In this document: positions 26,798 to 35,626 of the stretch, one piece after another
Position numbering within the stretch: the first letter of the stretch is position 1
How the letters are laid out: each line of letters begins with the position of its first letter
Assembly (NCBI GenBank): GCA_040772045.1
Contig: JAXGYV010000010.1
Span: 19,177-83,176 of the forward strand
From: JAXGYV01 sp040772045
GTDB lineage: Bacteria > Actinomycetota > Thermoleophilia > UBA2241
Direction of reading: 5' to 3'
Length of the DNA stretch: 64,000 nucleotides
The notes under the pieces: generated by a model
What the model saw: only the letters and a program-made list of their open reading frames with translations
Databases searched by the model: none
Told to the model about the DNA's origin: nothing
Made by a program: the position numbers and the translations under genes

Positions 26798-28054
26798 ATG
26801 GCCGGTCCCCTGCGTTTACGCAGCACCATCGCGGTGGCCGCGGTGGTAGTCATCGTCGCCGCGGGCCTCAGTGTTTTCTTTCTGACACGCGGCGCGGAAG
26901 AGGCTCCGGCGCTGCCCAAGCTGGGCAGCGCGAGCGGGGCCGCCAAGGCTGGCGTGTTGGCGGTTCCCCTGGGCCGCTTTGGCTTCGACCTGCTGCTCAA
27001 GGAGGCGGCGGCCAGCGAGGACAACGTGGTTATCTCCCCCGCCTCGTTGCACGCCGCCCTCTCCATGCTGCTGAACGGCGCCCGCGAGGAGACCGCCGCG
27101 GAGCTCCGGCGCACGCTCCAAGTCGATGACATCGACCAGGCGGTCCTCAACCAGGCTTGGGCCGATTTGATCACCGCCGCCCAAGCCAGCAAGAAGACCA
27201 AGCTCCAGATCGCCGACTCTCTCTGGCTGCGCAACGGCGTCGAGTTCAAGCAGGACTTCCTGGACCTGAACCGTGACTACTTCGCCGCCGAGCTCGGCGA
27301 CCTCGCCGACGACCCCGCCGCGGCGGCCCGAGAGATCAATGCCTGGATCGAGGAACGTACGCACGGCAAGATCCCCAAGCTGTTCGACTCCATAGACCCG
27401 CTGACCCTGCTCACGCTGGTGAACACCGTCTATCTGAAAGTCTCCTGGGAGCACTTCGATCCAGAGCTCACCGCTCCGGCACCATTCACGCTCACCAGTG
27501 GCGAACGGGTCGAGGCGGACACCATGCACGCCCATCTCGACGCGGCGGTCAGCCTCCAGCAGGCCTTCGACGCCGTTCTCTTGCCGACCGATGGCCCGGT
27601 CGACGTCTGGGTCATCGTGCCCAAGGGAACCGAGACCCCGGAGTCCGTGGCGAGCGCCTTGCGCGATCAGGGTACCGCCGGTCTCTACGCTCAGGCGGTC
27701 GAATCCAAGGGCGACGTGGCACTCCCCAAGCTGAGCTTGGAGTACGAGGCCAAGCAGCTACGCCCCGCGTTACAGGCCCTCGGCATGCGCCGCGCTTGGA
27801 GCCCCGACGACGCGCAGCTCGAGGGGATCGCGGACGTCAAGCCCCTGTTCGTTCAGGGGATCCGCCACAAGGCTACCTTGGACATGAACGAAGAGGGCGT
27901 CGAGGCGGCGGCAGCCACGGGCATCGAGGTGGGCACCACCGGCATGCCGGTCGACACCTTCTCGATCAACGCCGACCGGCCCTTCCTCGTGGTGCTGGCG
28001 GAGTCGACCAGCCGCGTACCGCTCTTCATGTCTCTGGTGCGTGACCCGCGCTAG
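26798..28054 (+). CDS. Membrane-anchored bacterial serpin (serine protease inhibitor)
   Basis: Serpins trap proteases by a large conformational change after cleavage of a reactive loop. This one has an N-terminal membrane anchor (residues 8-30) and the serpin core: VVISPASLHAALSMLLNGA, NTVYLKVSWE, and the terminal RPFLVVLAE. The hinge near residues 364-377 (EEGVEAAAATGIEV) has the small side chains required for an inhibitory serpin, so it is probably active outside the cell. The scissile bond near TTGMP cannot be fixed exactly. GGGAGGG at 26784-26790 is 7 nt before ATG 26798. Confidence 0.92.
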   Translation: MAGPLRLRSTIAVAAVVVIVAAGLSVFFLTRGAEEAPALPKLGSASGAAKAGVLAVPLGRFGFDLLLKEAAASEDNVVISPASLHAALSMLLNGAREETAAELRRTLQVDDIDQAVLNQAWADLITAAQASKKTKLQIADSLWLRNGVEFKQDFLDLNRDYFAAELGDLADDPAAAAREINAWIEERTHGKIPKLFDSIDPLTLLTLVNTVYLKVSWEHFDPELTAPAPFTLTSGERVEADTMHAHLDAAVSLQQAFDAVLLPTDGPVDVWVIVPKGTETPESVASALRDQGTAGLYAQAVESKGDVALPKLSLEYEAKQLRPALQALGMRRAWSPDDAQLEGIADVKPLFVQGIRHKATLDMNEEGVEAAAATGIEVGTTGMPVDTFSINADRPFLVVLAESTSRVPLFMSLVRDPR

Positions 28055-28091
28055 CCTGAGACGCGAGAGGCTGGCCCGCTACGGCGGCAGC

Positions 28092-29402
28092 TCAGGTGTC
28101 GTGGAAGACCATGATGCTGCCGCCGTAGCAGGCCACCCACACGTCTTTGCGCGCAGCGACATACGTAATGCCAATAGGGTTCCAGTTGGTACGTATCGTC
28201 TGCAGCACACGCATGTCGGAGGCTCGCACCTTGCTCACCGTGCCGGTGTTGTAGTTGACCACGTAGAGTGACGCACCGTCCGGGGCGATCGTCATGCTCC
28301 GCGGCTGCGAACCCGTGCTGACCTTACGGACCACGCGTAGCGCGCGGAGGTCGATCTTGGCCACCGTGCCCTCGCCGTTGAGCGAGACGTACAGCCAGCG
28401 ATCGTCCGGGCTTATGCACAGGTGGCGGGGAGAGGAGCCCACGCCGCGCAGCCACCGGACGGCGAAGGTCCGCAGATCGATGCGCGCGATGTTCGTAGTC
28501 CCCATGACGGCCACGTAGGCGAAGCGCGAGGCGGAGTCGACGACGATGCCGCGCGGATAGGGACCCAGCGGGATCTGTCGCACTTGCTTGCCGCTCTTCA
28601 CGCTGACCACGCTCAAGTTGTAGGAGCACCAGTTGCTGACGAGCACGAACCTGCCATCCGGCGTAGTGGCGACGTACTTGGGTACCACGCCCACCTGGGT
28701 GGCCTGGTCAATCCGCAGGTTCGATAGGTTGACGCGGTAGAGGAAACTGCGGTCGAAGCCGCTGCTCGGCGAGCCGACATCGTGACCCTCGCGGGTGAAA
28801 CCGGGTCCGTACATCGAGTAGTTAGACACGTACATCGACTTCCCGTCGGCGGAGACTGCCGCCTCGACGGGTGCCCCGCGCACGGTCTGCGCATACCGCG
28901 CATACCCGTACTGCGAGAGGTTGCACGTATCTTGGATGGTCTTCACCAGTCGGTAGGTGCGATCGTTATACACGGTGATGGTGTGTCGGTACATCATGTT
29001 CTGAGCGAACACATAGCCGTTCTGCGTGGCCACCACCGACTTGGGAGAGATGGTGCCGGTGATCACGGTCCGCTGCTTGAGGCGGAGGGTGGAAGAGGCC
29101 GGACCCGTCCACACGAACGGAGACACGCTCACGCTCGGCGTGGCGGAAGGATGAGGACTGGCCGTCGCGCTCGCCCGCGGGGAGGCGGAAGGTGAGGGCA
29201 GGCCGGTAGTCGCGCCCGTCTGGCGCACCGCAGAGCTTCCCGAGTGACCGCCACGCACCAGCACGGCGGCGGTTCCCGCTACGGCCACGGCAACGACGCC
29301 GGCTACCAGCACGCCCAACCGCAGCCGCGAACGGCGCAGGCGCCGGCGGCGCCAGTGCTCGGAGCGGTAGCGTCGGTACATACGGGGTGACCTGGCGGCC
29401 AT
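28092..29402 (-). CDS. Membrane-anchored YVTN-type beta-propeller protein
   Basis: An arginine-rich N-terminus and one helix are followed by a Ser/Pro/Thr-rich linker (about residues 70-105), predicting an extracytoplasmic domain. The rest is a repeat protein of the YVTN/lactonase propeller type: blades contain YVATTPDGRFVLVSN, GIVVDSASRFAYVAV, LCISPDDRWLYVSL and MTIAPDGASLYVVN. A role in ligand or surface binding is inferred; catalytic residues are not evident. ATG 29402 is chosen because TACACT lies 9 nt upstream; ATG 29381 is an alternative. It converges with the serpin gene. Confidence 0.8.
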   Translation of the reverse strand: MAARSPRMYRRYRSEHWRRRRLRRSRLRLGVLVAGVVAVAVAGTAAVLVRGGHSGSSAVRQTGATTGLPSPSASPRASATASPHPSATPSVSVSPFVWTGPASSTLRLKQRTVITGTISPKSVVATQNGYVFAQNMMYRHTITVYNDRTYRLVKTIQDTCNLSQYGYARYAQTVRGAPVEAAVSADGKSMYVSNYSMYGPGFTREGHDVGSPSSGFDRSFLYRVNLSNLRIDQATQVGVVPKYVATTPDGRFVLVSNWCSYNLSVVSVKSGKQVRQIPLGPYPRGIVVDSASRFAYVAVMGTTNIARIDLRTFAVRWLRGVGSSPRHLCISPDDRWLYVSLNGEGTVAKIDLRALRVVRKVSTGSQPRSMTIAPDGASLYVVNYNTGTVSKVRASDMRVLQTIRTNWNPIGITYVAARKDVWVACYGGSIMVFHDT

Positions 29403-29459
29403 GCTGGACGAAGTGTACCATCCCCCGTCGCGCAGACGGACGCCGAGCACGCCGTCTGG

Positions 29460-30266
29460 CTAGACGCGCACGTCGTGGCGAGCGAAGAGCAGGACGCTCG
29501 CCACGAGCAGCACCGCCGTGGCGCTCACGAACACCGCGATCGCCGACCACGTGAGCCCGGCGATCAGCGGCTGAGAGCCACCGGCGTAGTAGATCAGAGA
29601 CGCCCTGCGCAGCGCCCTGCCGCCCTCGATGAGCGGGCCGAGCACGTTGAGGAGGTACGAGACCGCCGCCAGCACGCCGGCGACGGCGGCGCCGAGCGCG
29701 CGCCTCCCAGTCACGCTGGACACGGCGAACGCCAGTGTCCCGAACGTCCACGCCAGCAGCCCGAGCAGCGCCGCCCCCTCGGCGAGCACGCCGATCCCTA
29801 CCTCATCCATGCCGGCGATGCCACGGCCGACGAGCGCCGAGAGAAACAACACCAGGGCGAGCAGGACAATCGCCACGGTGAATGCGGCGAACTTCTCGAG
29901 GACGAGCCGCCAGCGCACCACGGGGTAGGAGAGGAGCAGGTCCAGCGTCCCTCTCTCTTCCTCACCGGCGATCGCCCGAGCTCCGGCGCCGATGGCGAAC
30001 ACCAGGAGGAGCAAGGGCATCATGAATGAGAACAGCTCGGCGTTCAGGAAGCCGACGGGGCTCGTGATGTCCACACCCTCGGCGAGGAAGAGGTTACGGA
30101 AGGCTTCTGGCAGCCGCTCGAGGTAGTCGTCGAACGCCGACGCGCTGCCGCGGAAGCTCGGGTACACGGCGCAGATCGCGAGCACGTATACCAAGACGCC
30201 GAGCGACCAGCCCACGAGCGAGCGCCGCTGATCGCGCAGCGCCTTCAGAAAGATGCTACCGCGCAT
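29460..30266 (-). CDS. ABC-2 type transporter permease
   Basis: The protein of 268 residues has six hydrophobic helices and the typical GARAIAGEEERGTLDLLLSYP segment of ABC-2/NosY-like permeases, which work with a cytosolic ATPase to export lipids, drugs or polysaccharides. Its ATG overlaps the 3' end of the ATPase gene by 11 nt, so they form an operon. The substrate is unknown. If the ATPase is truly frameshifted, this permease may be without a functional motor. Confidence 0.88.
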   Translation of the reverse strand: MRGSIFLKALRDQRRSLVGWSLGVLVYVLAICAVYPSFRGSASAFDDYLERLPEAFRNLFLAEGVDITSPVGFLNAELFSFMMPLLLLVFAIGAGARAIAGEEERGTLDLLLSYPVVRWRLVLEKFAAFTVAIVLLALVLFLSALVGRGIAGMDEVGIGVLAEGAALLGLLAWTFGTLAFAVSSVTGRRALGAAVAGVLAAVSYLLNVLGPLIEGGRALRRASLIYYAGGSQPLIAGLTWSAIAVFVSATAVLLVASVLLFARHDVRV

Positions 30267-31196
30267 CGCTGGCCTCCCCGGCGGAGTCCACCACACCCCC
30301 TGAGCTCACCACACCCTCTTCTTGATAGTAGGTGAGGAAGACATCCTCGAGATCCGGCTCGCGACTGGTGAGACGCACCACGGGGTACTTGGCGGTGAGT
30401 TTGAGGAACGCGTCGAACGAGCCGGTCAGCATGACCCGCAGCAGCGCGCCCTCGTTCTCCAAGATAGCGACCCCGGGTACCTCGCCGAACGGTGCGCCAT
30501 CCACCGGCTGCGCGAACTCCACCTCAACCTCCTGCGCCATCCGCTGCCCAAGGGCCGCGACGCTCTCTACGGCTATCAGCCGGCCACCGCGCACAAAGCC
30601 GACCCTGTCGCACACACGCTGCACTTCCGGCAGGTTGTGTGAGCAGAGAAAGACCGTCTGCCCCGCGGCAGTCGCCTCGTGGATCAGCGCGTAGAACTCG
30701 CGTTGCACGAGGGGGTCCAGCCCCACGGTCGGCTCGTCGAGGATGAGCAGATCAGGCCGGTGCATGAAGGCCTGGATGAGAGCGATCTTGCGCTTGTTGC
30801 CGGTGGAGAGGTCCGCGACCTTGCGCTGCAGATCGCAATCCAGGCGCTCGCGCAGCGCGTGTACCCACGCCCAGTCCACACTCCGCCGCAGCGAGGCGAA
30901 GAAGCGCAGGTTCTGCTCCCCGCTCAGGCGGTCGTACAGGGAGAGCTCCCCGGGCACGTAACCCACCCCACGGCGCACGGCAGCGCTGTCGCGCTGCGCG
31001 TCTAGCCCGAGGACCGCGGCCGAGCCCGCCGTGGGTCGGATGAGGTCCAGCAAGATCCGGATGGTCGTGGTCTTGCCCGCACCGTTCGGCCCCAGAAAGC
31101 CAAAGACCTCCCGCGCTCGACCTCGAGGTCGAGCGCGACGACTCCCCGGTGACGGCCGTAACGTTTCGTGAGTCCTGTCGTTCGGATAACGCTCAC
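30256..31196 (-). CDS. ABC transporter ATP-binding protein, interrupted by a -1 frameshift
   Basis: The ATPase would power the adjacent ABC-2 permease. The first 31 residues are read from GTG 31196 (VIRTTGLTKRYG up to LDLEVERG). The continuation (EVFGFLGPNGAGKTTT, Walker A) is in another frame and runs to 30256. It has a signature-like STGNKRK instead of LSGGQ, a Walker B LLILDEPTVGLD and a switch histidine in LCSHN. Restoring one G in the GGG run (forward CCC at 31110-31112) gives one continuous protein of about 313 residues. As written, the longest single-frame piece (from ATG 31053) lacks Walker A. The lesion abuts a 26-bp perfect palindrome. Confidence 0.8.
31112..31137. repeat. 26-bp perfect palindrome inside the ABC ATPase gene
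   Basis: The two 13-nt arms (CGCGCTCGACCTC and its complement) join with no loop base between them. On the coding strand it encodes part of VALDLEVERG. It directly touches the CCC run where one base appears to be missing, and such hairpins promote polymerase slippage and sequencing compression. Confidence 0.85.
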
Positions 31197-31355
31197 AGCT
31201 GCTCAGTCTAGACCCTTTGGTCCCTCACCGCCGTCGCTCCCCAACCCTCTGCCCGACGAAGTGCTCCGCGCGGGGGAGGAACGACAGCCCGCGCGCTGTA
31301 GAGAGATGTACGGACGCATCCCCGGCAGTCACGAGCACGACCGGCAGGAGACGAG

Positions 31356-31874
31356 ATGGCAAGGCGCATGCCTAGCGCCCACCCGACGAACGTCGTCATC
31401 GCGTGCACTCCCCCGTCGCGCTCGGCCGACGTACGAGCAGCCGCGGACACCTTCCTCCGGCCATTGATCGCCGACCACGTGCGCCGCGACGTGCTCCTCG
31501 CCCTGGACGAGGTGGTCTCCAATGCCATCCAGTACGCACCGGCGGACCGACCCATCGTAGCGCGGCTGAGCGTAGACAAACGGCAGGTCGCCGTGGCTGT
31601 CGAAGACGGCGGAGAAGGGTTCGACCCCGCCATCCTGAACGCGGCGCGGCCGCGGCCCGACGCCGAGAGCGGCCGCGGCCTGTACCTGGTGCGCGCGCTC
31701 ATGGACGGCGTCGAGGTTCGCCTCGGGCATCCGGGTACTGTCGTCAGATTCGTGCGCCAGCTCTCTGGCGAGTCGCGGCTTGCGCGTACCCACGGGCGTA
31801 GCGTCCGCACGTGGCCGCGCATCGGCCTGCTGTGGCCGATCCCTCCTCGCGCGCAGCGCCGCCTGCCCACCTGA
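31356..31874 (+). CDS. Anti-sigma-factor-type serine kinase (RsbW/HATPase family)
   Basis: A compact GHKL ATPase domain with the N-box ALDEVVSNAIQYA, the D-box EDGGEGFDP and the G-box SGRGLYLVRAL. This is the RsbW/SpoIIAB arrangement without a dimerisation histidine domain. Such kinases bind a sigma factor and phosphorylate an anti-sigma antagonist. No sigma factor or STAS antagonist gene is adjacent, but a SpoIIE-type phosphatase lies 1 kb downstream. AGGAG about 5 nt before the ATG supports the start. The arginine-rich tail after residue 140 may be an extension of no function. Confidence 0.82.
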   Translation: MARRMPSAHPTNVVIACTPPSRSADVRAAADTFLRPLIADHVRRDVLLALDEVVSNAIQYAPADRPIVARLSVDKRQVAVAVEDGGEGFDPAILNAARPRPDAESGRGLYLVRALMDGVEVRLGHPGTVVRFVRQLSGESRLARTHGRSVRTWPRIGLLWPIPPRAQRRLPT

Positions 31875-31942
31875 GGGCCGTCAAGGCGCGGCACGCCGAA
31901 CGCCGTACCGCCCCGCAAACGTCCGGCGATGTCCGTGACCGG

Positions 31943-31948
31943 TATACT
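31943..31948 (+). promoter_or_regulatory. TATACT -10 box, leaderless type, for the ZIP transporter
   Basis: TATACT is followed by CGGCGC and GTG 31955: a 6-nt gap and no ribosome-binding site. It decides the start of the ZIP gene, since longer upstream frames overlap the RsbW-like gene. Confidence 0.55.
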
Positions 31949-31954
31949 CGGCGC

Positions 31955-32770
31955 GTGGACACACTGCGCACCCTCGACCCAGTGCTTCAGGCCCTGCTCG
32001 CCGGGTGTATGACGTGGGGCCTCACGGCGCTCGGCGCGGCGGTGGTCTTCTTCTTCCGCGGCTACAGCAAGCGAATGCTGGACGCCATGCTCGGAGCCGC
32101 GGCCGGCGTGATGATCGCCGCCAGTTTCTGGTCGCTCCTGGCGCCGGCTATCGCCCTGGCCGAAGAGGACCCTGGGGGCCCGCCAGCGTGGCTGCCCGCG
32201 CTCCTCGGCTTCCTGGCCGGCGGCCTCTTCCTGCGCCTCATCGATCGCCTCCTCCCTCATCTCCACCGCGACCTGCCGCTCTCCGCCGCCGAGGGACCAC
32301 CGACACGCCTGCGCCGAACACAGCTCCTGGTGCTGGCCATTACCTTGCACAACATCCCCGAGGGCCTTGCCGTGGGAGTAGCCTTTGGAGCCGCGGGCAG
32401 CGAGCTGCACGGTACATCCCTCGGCGCGGCCTTCGCGTTGGCGCTGGGTATCGGCCTGCAGAACCTCCCCGAGGGGACCGCCGTGTCCATGCCCTTGCAC
32501 CGCGAGGGGCTCTCACGAGCGCGGAGCTTCTGGTGGGGCCAGCTCTCAGCGATCGTTGAACCCATCGCCGCCGTCATCGGAGCATTCGCCGTGACTCATG
32601 CCCAGGCCTCGCTGCCGTACGCTCTCGCCTTCGCCGCGGGAGCTATGATTTTCGTGGTGGTGGAAGAACTGGTACCCGAGGCGCAGGGGGGCCAGCACAG
32701 CCACCTGGCCACACTGGCCACCCTGGGGGGCTTTGCCCTCATGATGCTCCTCGACGTAGCGCTGAGTTGA
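31955..32770 (+). CDS. ZIP-family metal transporter
   Basis: ZIP proteins import divalent metals such as zinc, iron or manganese. This protein of 271 residues has eight likely helices and the two metal-binding helices: TLHNIPEGLAVGVAF and GLQNLPEGTAVSM, with the His-Asn-Pro-Glu-Gly core in the first. A histidine-containing loop precedes them. Metal specificity cannot be read. The start is set by a TATACT box 6 nt upstream. A 10-bp hairpin at 32791-32818 follows the stop. Confidence 0.9.
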   Translation: MDTLRTLDPVLQALLAGCMTWGLTALGAAVVFFFRGYSKRMLDAMLGAAAGVMIAASFWSLLAPAIALAEEDPGGPPAWLPALLGFLAGGLFLRLIDRLLPHLHRDLPLSAAEGPPTRLRRTQLLVLAITLHNIPEGLAVGVAFGAAGSELHGTSLGAAFALALGIGLQNLPEGTAVSMPLHREGLSRARSFWWGQLSAIVEPIAAVIGAFAVTHAQASLPYALAFAAGAMIFVVVEELVPEAQGGQHSHLATLATLGGFALMMLLDVALS

Positions 32771-32790
32771 AGTACGGATGCGCTGCGTCG

Positions 32791-32818
32791 CCGCGCTCGC
32801 ACTACTGAGCGAGCGCGG
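32791..32818 (+). terminator. Hairpin terminator after the ZIP gene
   Basis: A perfect 10-bp stem (CCGCGCTCGC with GCGAGCGCGG) has an 8-nt loop, ACTACTGA, and is followed by CCTTACG. It begins 20 nt after the stop codon. Confidence 0.6.
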
Positions 32819-32913
32819 CCTTACGAACAGGCGCATCGCCCTCGGCAGCCCTCCGGCTATTGAGCGCCCGGCCACTCTTGTCTAGAGTAGTGTTCCTCTA
32901 CTAGGGGGTGGGC

Positions 32914-34074
32914 GTGGGCAGCGAACGCTATCTCACGATCCTCGCCTATCGGGTGCGCGCCCAGCACTGGCTGGCACTCGCGCTGGCGGTGGTGATCGAA
33001 GTGGCGGTGCTCGTTCCTCTGGGCAGCCTTCTGCCACCACGTCACATCCTGAGCATCGCCGGATCGCTCATCGCGGTGATCGTGGTGGTAACCGGTATGC
33101 TCGCCGGCCCTCTCATGGGGCTGCTGACCGGCACGAGCGGGGGGATCGTCTTCTTCTTCACGGTGGCGCACCTCGGCGAGGTGTCCAGTGGCCCAACAGT
33201 GATGATCGCCGCCGGCCTGTGGGCCATCTCGGGGGTCATCTGCGGCGTGATCGCCGACGCCCTGCGTCGCAGCGCTGCGCAACGCCGGCGGCTCGCCGTC
33301 TCGCTCGCCCGAGAGGAGGCAACTCGACGGGCCCACGAGGAGCGCGCTCGGCTGGCTGCCACACTGACGGCGAGCCTTTTACCCCGCCTGCCCGACACTC
33401 ACGCGGACCTCGAGCTCATCAGCCTGTACAGACCGGGCGAACGGCGTCTCAGCCTCGGCGGCGACTTCATGGACGCCGTACCTCTGCCCGGCGACAAGCT
33501 CGCCGTCATCATCGGCGACGTTGCCGGCCACGGGCCCGCCGCCGCCGCCCTCGGCGCCAGCCTGCGCGCCAGCTGGCGCTCGTTGATCCTCGCCGGCGTC
33601 CCTTCGGACCAGCTCATCGCCACGCTCAATTCACTGGTGCTGCTGGAGCAGCAGCCCGAGATCTACGCCACCGCGTGCCTCGGCTGGATAGATCCGAGGG
33701 AGGGCCGCGCCACCCTCCTCTCCGCGGGACACCCGAAACCGTTCCTGATCGCCCACACACCCACACGGATCGAAGTGGCGAGCTCGCTACCCCTCGGCGT
33801 GCTGGAGACCGCCGACTGGCAGCCGGGCAGAGTCCCGCTGCCTCGACGGTGGAGCCTGTTCTTCTACACCGACGGCCTCACCGAGGGAAATGCATGGCCG
33901 GCCGCCGCCGAGCGCTACGGGGAGAAGCGGTTGATGACGCTTCTCTGCAACGGCTCGTTCGGCTACCTCGACCAGACCGCCCTCAAGCAACTGGTAGAGG
34001 AGATCACGCGTGCCAACGGTTCGCCGCTGCCCGACGATGTCGCCGTCCTGGTTGTTCGCGGGCAAAGCCCTTAG
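32914..34074 (+). CDS. Membrane-bound SpoIIE/PP2C-type serine phosphatase
   Basis: Residues 10-110 contain three or four membrane helices, followed by a short coiled linker of basic and acidic residues. The catalytic domain has the metal sites of PP2C phosphatases: SLGGDFMDAV, IGDVAGHG, and PDDVAVLVV at the end. These enzymes dephosphorylate anti-sigma antagonists, so it is a plausible partner of the RsbW-like kinase upstream, separated only by the ZIP gene. AGGGGG at 32903-32908 lies 5 nt before GTG 32914; a GTG at 32908 is possible but would overlap it. Confidence 0.88.
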   Translation: MGSERYLTILAYRVRAQHWLALALAVVIEVAVLVPLGSLLPPRHILSIAGSLIAVIVVVTGMLAGPLMGLLTGTSGGIVFFFTVAHLGEVSSGPTVMIAAGLWAISGVICGVIADALRRSAAQRRRLAVSLAREEATRRAHEERARLAATLTASLLPRLPDTHADLELISLYRPGERRLSLGGDFMDAVPLPGDKLAVIIGDVAGHGPAAAALGASLRASWRSLILAGVPSDQLIATLNSLVLLEQQPEIYATACLGWIDPREGRATLLSAGHPKPFLIAHTPTRIEVASSLPLGVLETADWQPGRVPLPRRWSLFFYTDGLTEGNAWPAAAERYGEKRLMTLLCNGSFGYLDQTALKQLVEEITRANGSPLPDDVAVLVVRGQSP

Positions 34075-34110
34075 AGGCTGTGGCGGTGCAGAGACACCAG
34101 CCACAGCCTC
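34074..34110. terminator. Bidirectional hairpin between phosphatase and encapsulin genes
   Basis: An 11-bp perfect outer stem (GAGGCTGTGGC with GCCACAGCCTC) continues into a GGTG/CACC inner stem with one bulged base. It lies between two convergent stop codons, starting at the last base of the phosphatase stop, and would serve both. Confidence 0.65.
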
Positions 34111-34147
34111 GAAGGTACCCGTTGGTCTCCCAGGCTCCACGAGACGC

Positions 34148-34948
34148 TCACGCGGGCTTGCCAAGCACGCAGACAGCCTGCGGCACCGCCAGGCGCAAGG
34201 CGAGCGACTCAGACACGGAGAGCTGCAGCAAGCCACCCTCCTGAGGGCCTACAAACCCTAGTTTGAGATCCTGTCCGATCACGAGGTGGGCAAACTCCTT
34301 GCCCGCCTGCACGATCACTCCACCGTGACCCAGCCCAGGCGCCTTGATCACGCCGGCGGTGGCGATGGAGCGAACCGCGTCCAGCTCGCTGACGGCTGCC
34401 GTCTCGAACCGTCGCAACAGCAGGTTGTAGCGCGCGGGACCTAACGCCAGCGCGTACGGTCCATGGAACCCCGCCTCATCCAACGACGTCACGGCGGCGA
34501 TCAAGTCGCCCTGCGCGACACCTACACTGGTCCAATCGGAGAGACGAGCCCGCAGTACACCCGAGGCGGTGAGCAGCCCAGGAGCGTGCTCGCCGCCACG
34601 GAAAACCAGGTCGTCTTCCTTACGTGCTACCGCAAGCGTCGCGGTTACCAGCGGCGAGAGGTCAAGGGAAGACGGTTCGCGCTCGAAGGCCGCGATGTCG
34701 CGGCCTGGCAAAACGAACGTCTGATAAACATACGCGAGCGGAAGGCTCGCGGCGATGGAGACTCCGTCGCCGACCTCTTCATCGGCCAGGCTCACCTGTT
34801 TCAAGCCAAGCCCGAACGGGCCGTCGAGCTCGAGCAGCCGACGCCCCACCAGCTCGCCGCGCGCCACGCCGAGCATGGTATGGTCGAGCACCTGCCACAA
34901 CTCCTCGCCAATTGGTGAATCGTCTCTTCCCAACAGCGCGTCACTCAT
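34148..34948 (-). CDS. Encapsulin shell protein (family 1)
   Basis: Encapsulins assemble into HK97-fold protein compartments that enclose cargo enzymes. The N-terminus (GRDDSPIGEELWQVLDH) forms the cargo-binding helix, and LVGRRLLELDGPFGLGLKQV, GPYALALGPARYN and the C-terminal AVCVLGKPA match linocin-type shell proteins. The length of 266 residues is standard. AAGGAG with a 7-nt gap selects ATG 34948 and is one of the best ribosome-binding sites in the window. It lies 31 nt downstream of the EncFtn cargo gene on the same strand. Confidence 0.95.
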   Translation of the reverse strand: MSDALLGRDDSPIGEELWQVLDHTMLGVARGELVGRRLLELDGPFGLGLKQVSLADEEVGDGVSIAASLPLAYVYQTFVLPGRDIAAFEREPSSLDLSPLVTATLAVARKEDDLVFRGGEHAPGLLTASGVLRARLSDWTSVGVAQGDLIAAVTSLDEAGFHGPYALALGPARYNLLLRRFETAAVSELDAVRSIATAGVIKAPGLGHGGVIVQAGKEFAHLVIGQDLKLGFVGPQEGGLLQLSVSESLALRLAVPQAVCVLGKPA

Positions 34949-34979
34949 GGGTATCTCCTTCCGTCGGCGCACGGCGCGA

Positions 34980-35390
34980 TCACGAGCGCAGCGAGCCGAG
35001 CGTGGGTTCGTCCTTCGCGAGAGAAGGTGCCTGTGCGGCGGGGCCAGCACCTGGCGCCTCGTCCGCGGCCACCCCGGGCTCGCGCCCGACAGCCACGGCC
35101 GCCGCCATGGCGTCCACCTCTGCTCCGCCCGAGGCAAGCCACTGGTCCTCGTCGCCGGTGAGAATGCTCAGCAGGCGCATGAACTCGCCGATGTGCTCAC
35201 GTTCTTCGTTGGCGATGTCCGTCAGCACCTGCTTGGCCAGTGGGTCGTCGACTGCCTCAGCGTGAGCCATGTACAGACTGGTCGCCTCCTGCTCCGCCGC
35301 GATGTCCAGTCGAATGGCCCGAATGAGCTCCTCTTTGCTGAGCGTCCTTCCAGGTACAGCCTGACTAAAGGGGTTCACGAACTCGGGCAC
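34980..35390 (-). CDS. Encapsulated ferritin-like cargo (EncFtn) with targeting peptide
   Basis: This small two-helix ferritin oxidises iron inside the encapsulin shell. The iron sites are E33/E35 in AAEQEATSLY and the ExxH pair in ANEEREH (E63, H66). After a Pro/Ala-rich linker the last residues read PTLGSLRS, a typical encapsulin-loading peptide like LTVGSLRR in known cargo. The 136 residues begin at GTG 35390, with AAGGAG 6 nt upstream. Cargo then shell is the usual order. A role in iron storage and peroxide protection follows from the family. Confidence 0.93.
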   Translation of the reverse strand: MPEFVNPFSQAVPGRTLSKEELIRAIRLDIAAEQEATSLYMAHAEAVDDPLAKQVLTDIANEEREHIGEFMRLLSILTGDEDQWLASGGAEVDAMAAAVAVGREPGVAADEAPGAGPAAQAPSLAKDEPTLGSLRS

Positions 35391-35626
35391 GGCTGGCTCC
35401 TTCCTCTGTTCTCGTAGGCTCCTCCGGAGGGCCCAGCGGCTCTCTCGCAAGGTATGGTCCCACTCACGCGACCGTCTTGAACCCCATGACCGTCACATGA
35501 ATTGGGATCCCGTGAGAGAACGGGGACGACCTTGAGCCGCCCGCTGAGGGAGGGGAGAAACCTAGGACGAGCCTTCTGGCCGCGGCGGCGGCGGACGAGC
35601 AGCCGCCGGACAGCGCCACGGCAGCG

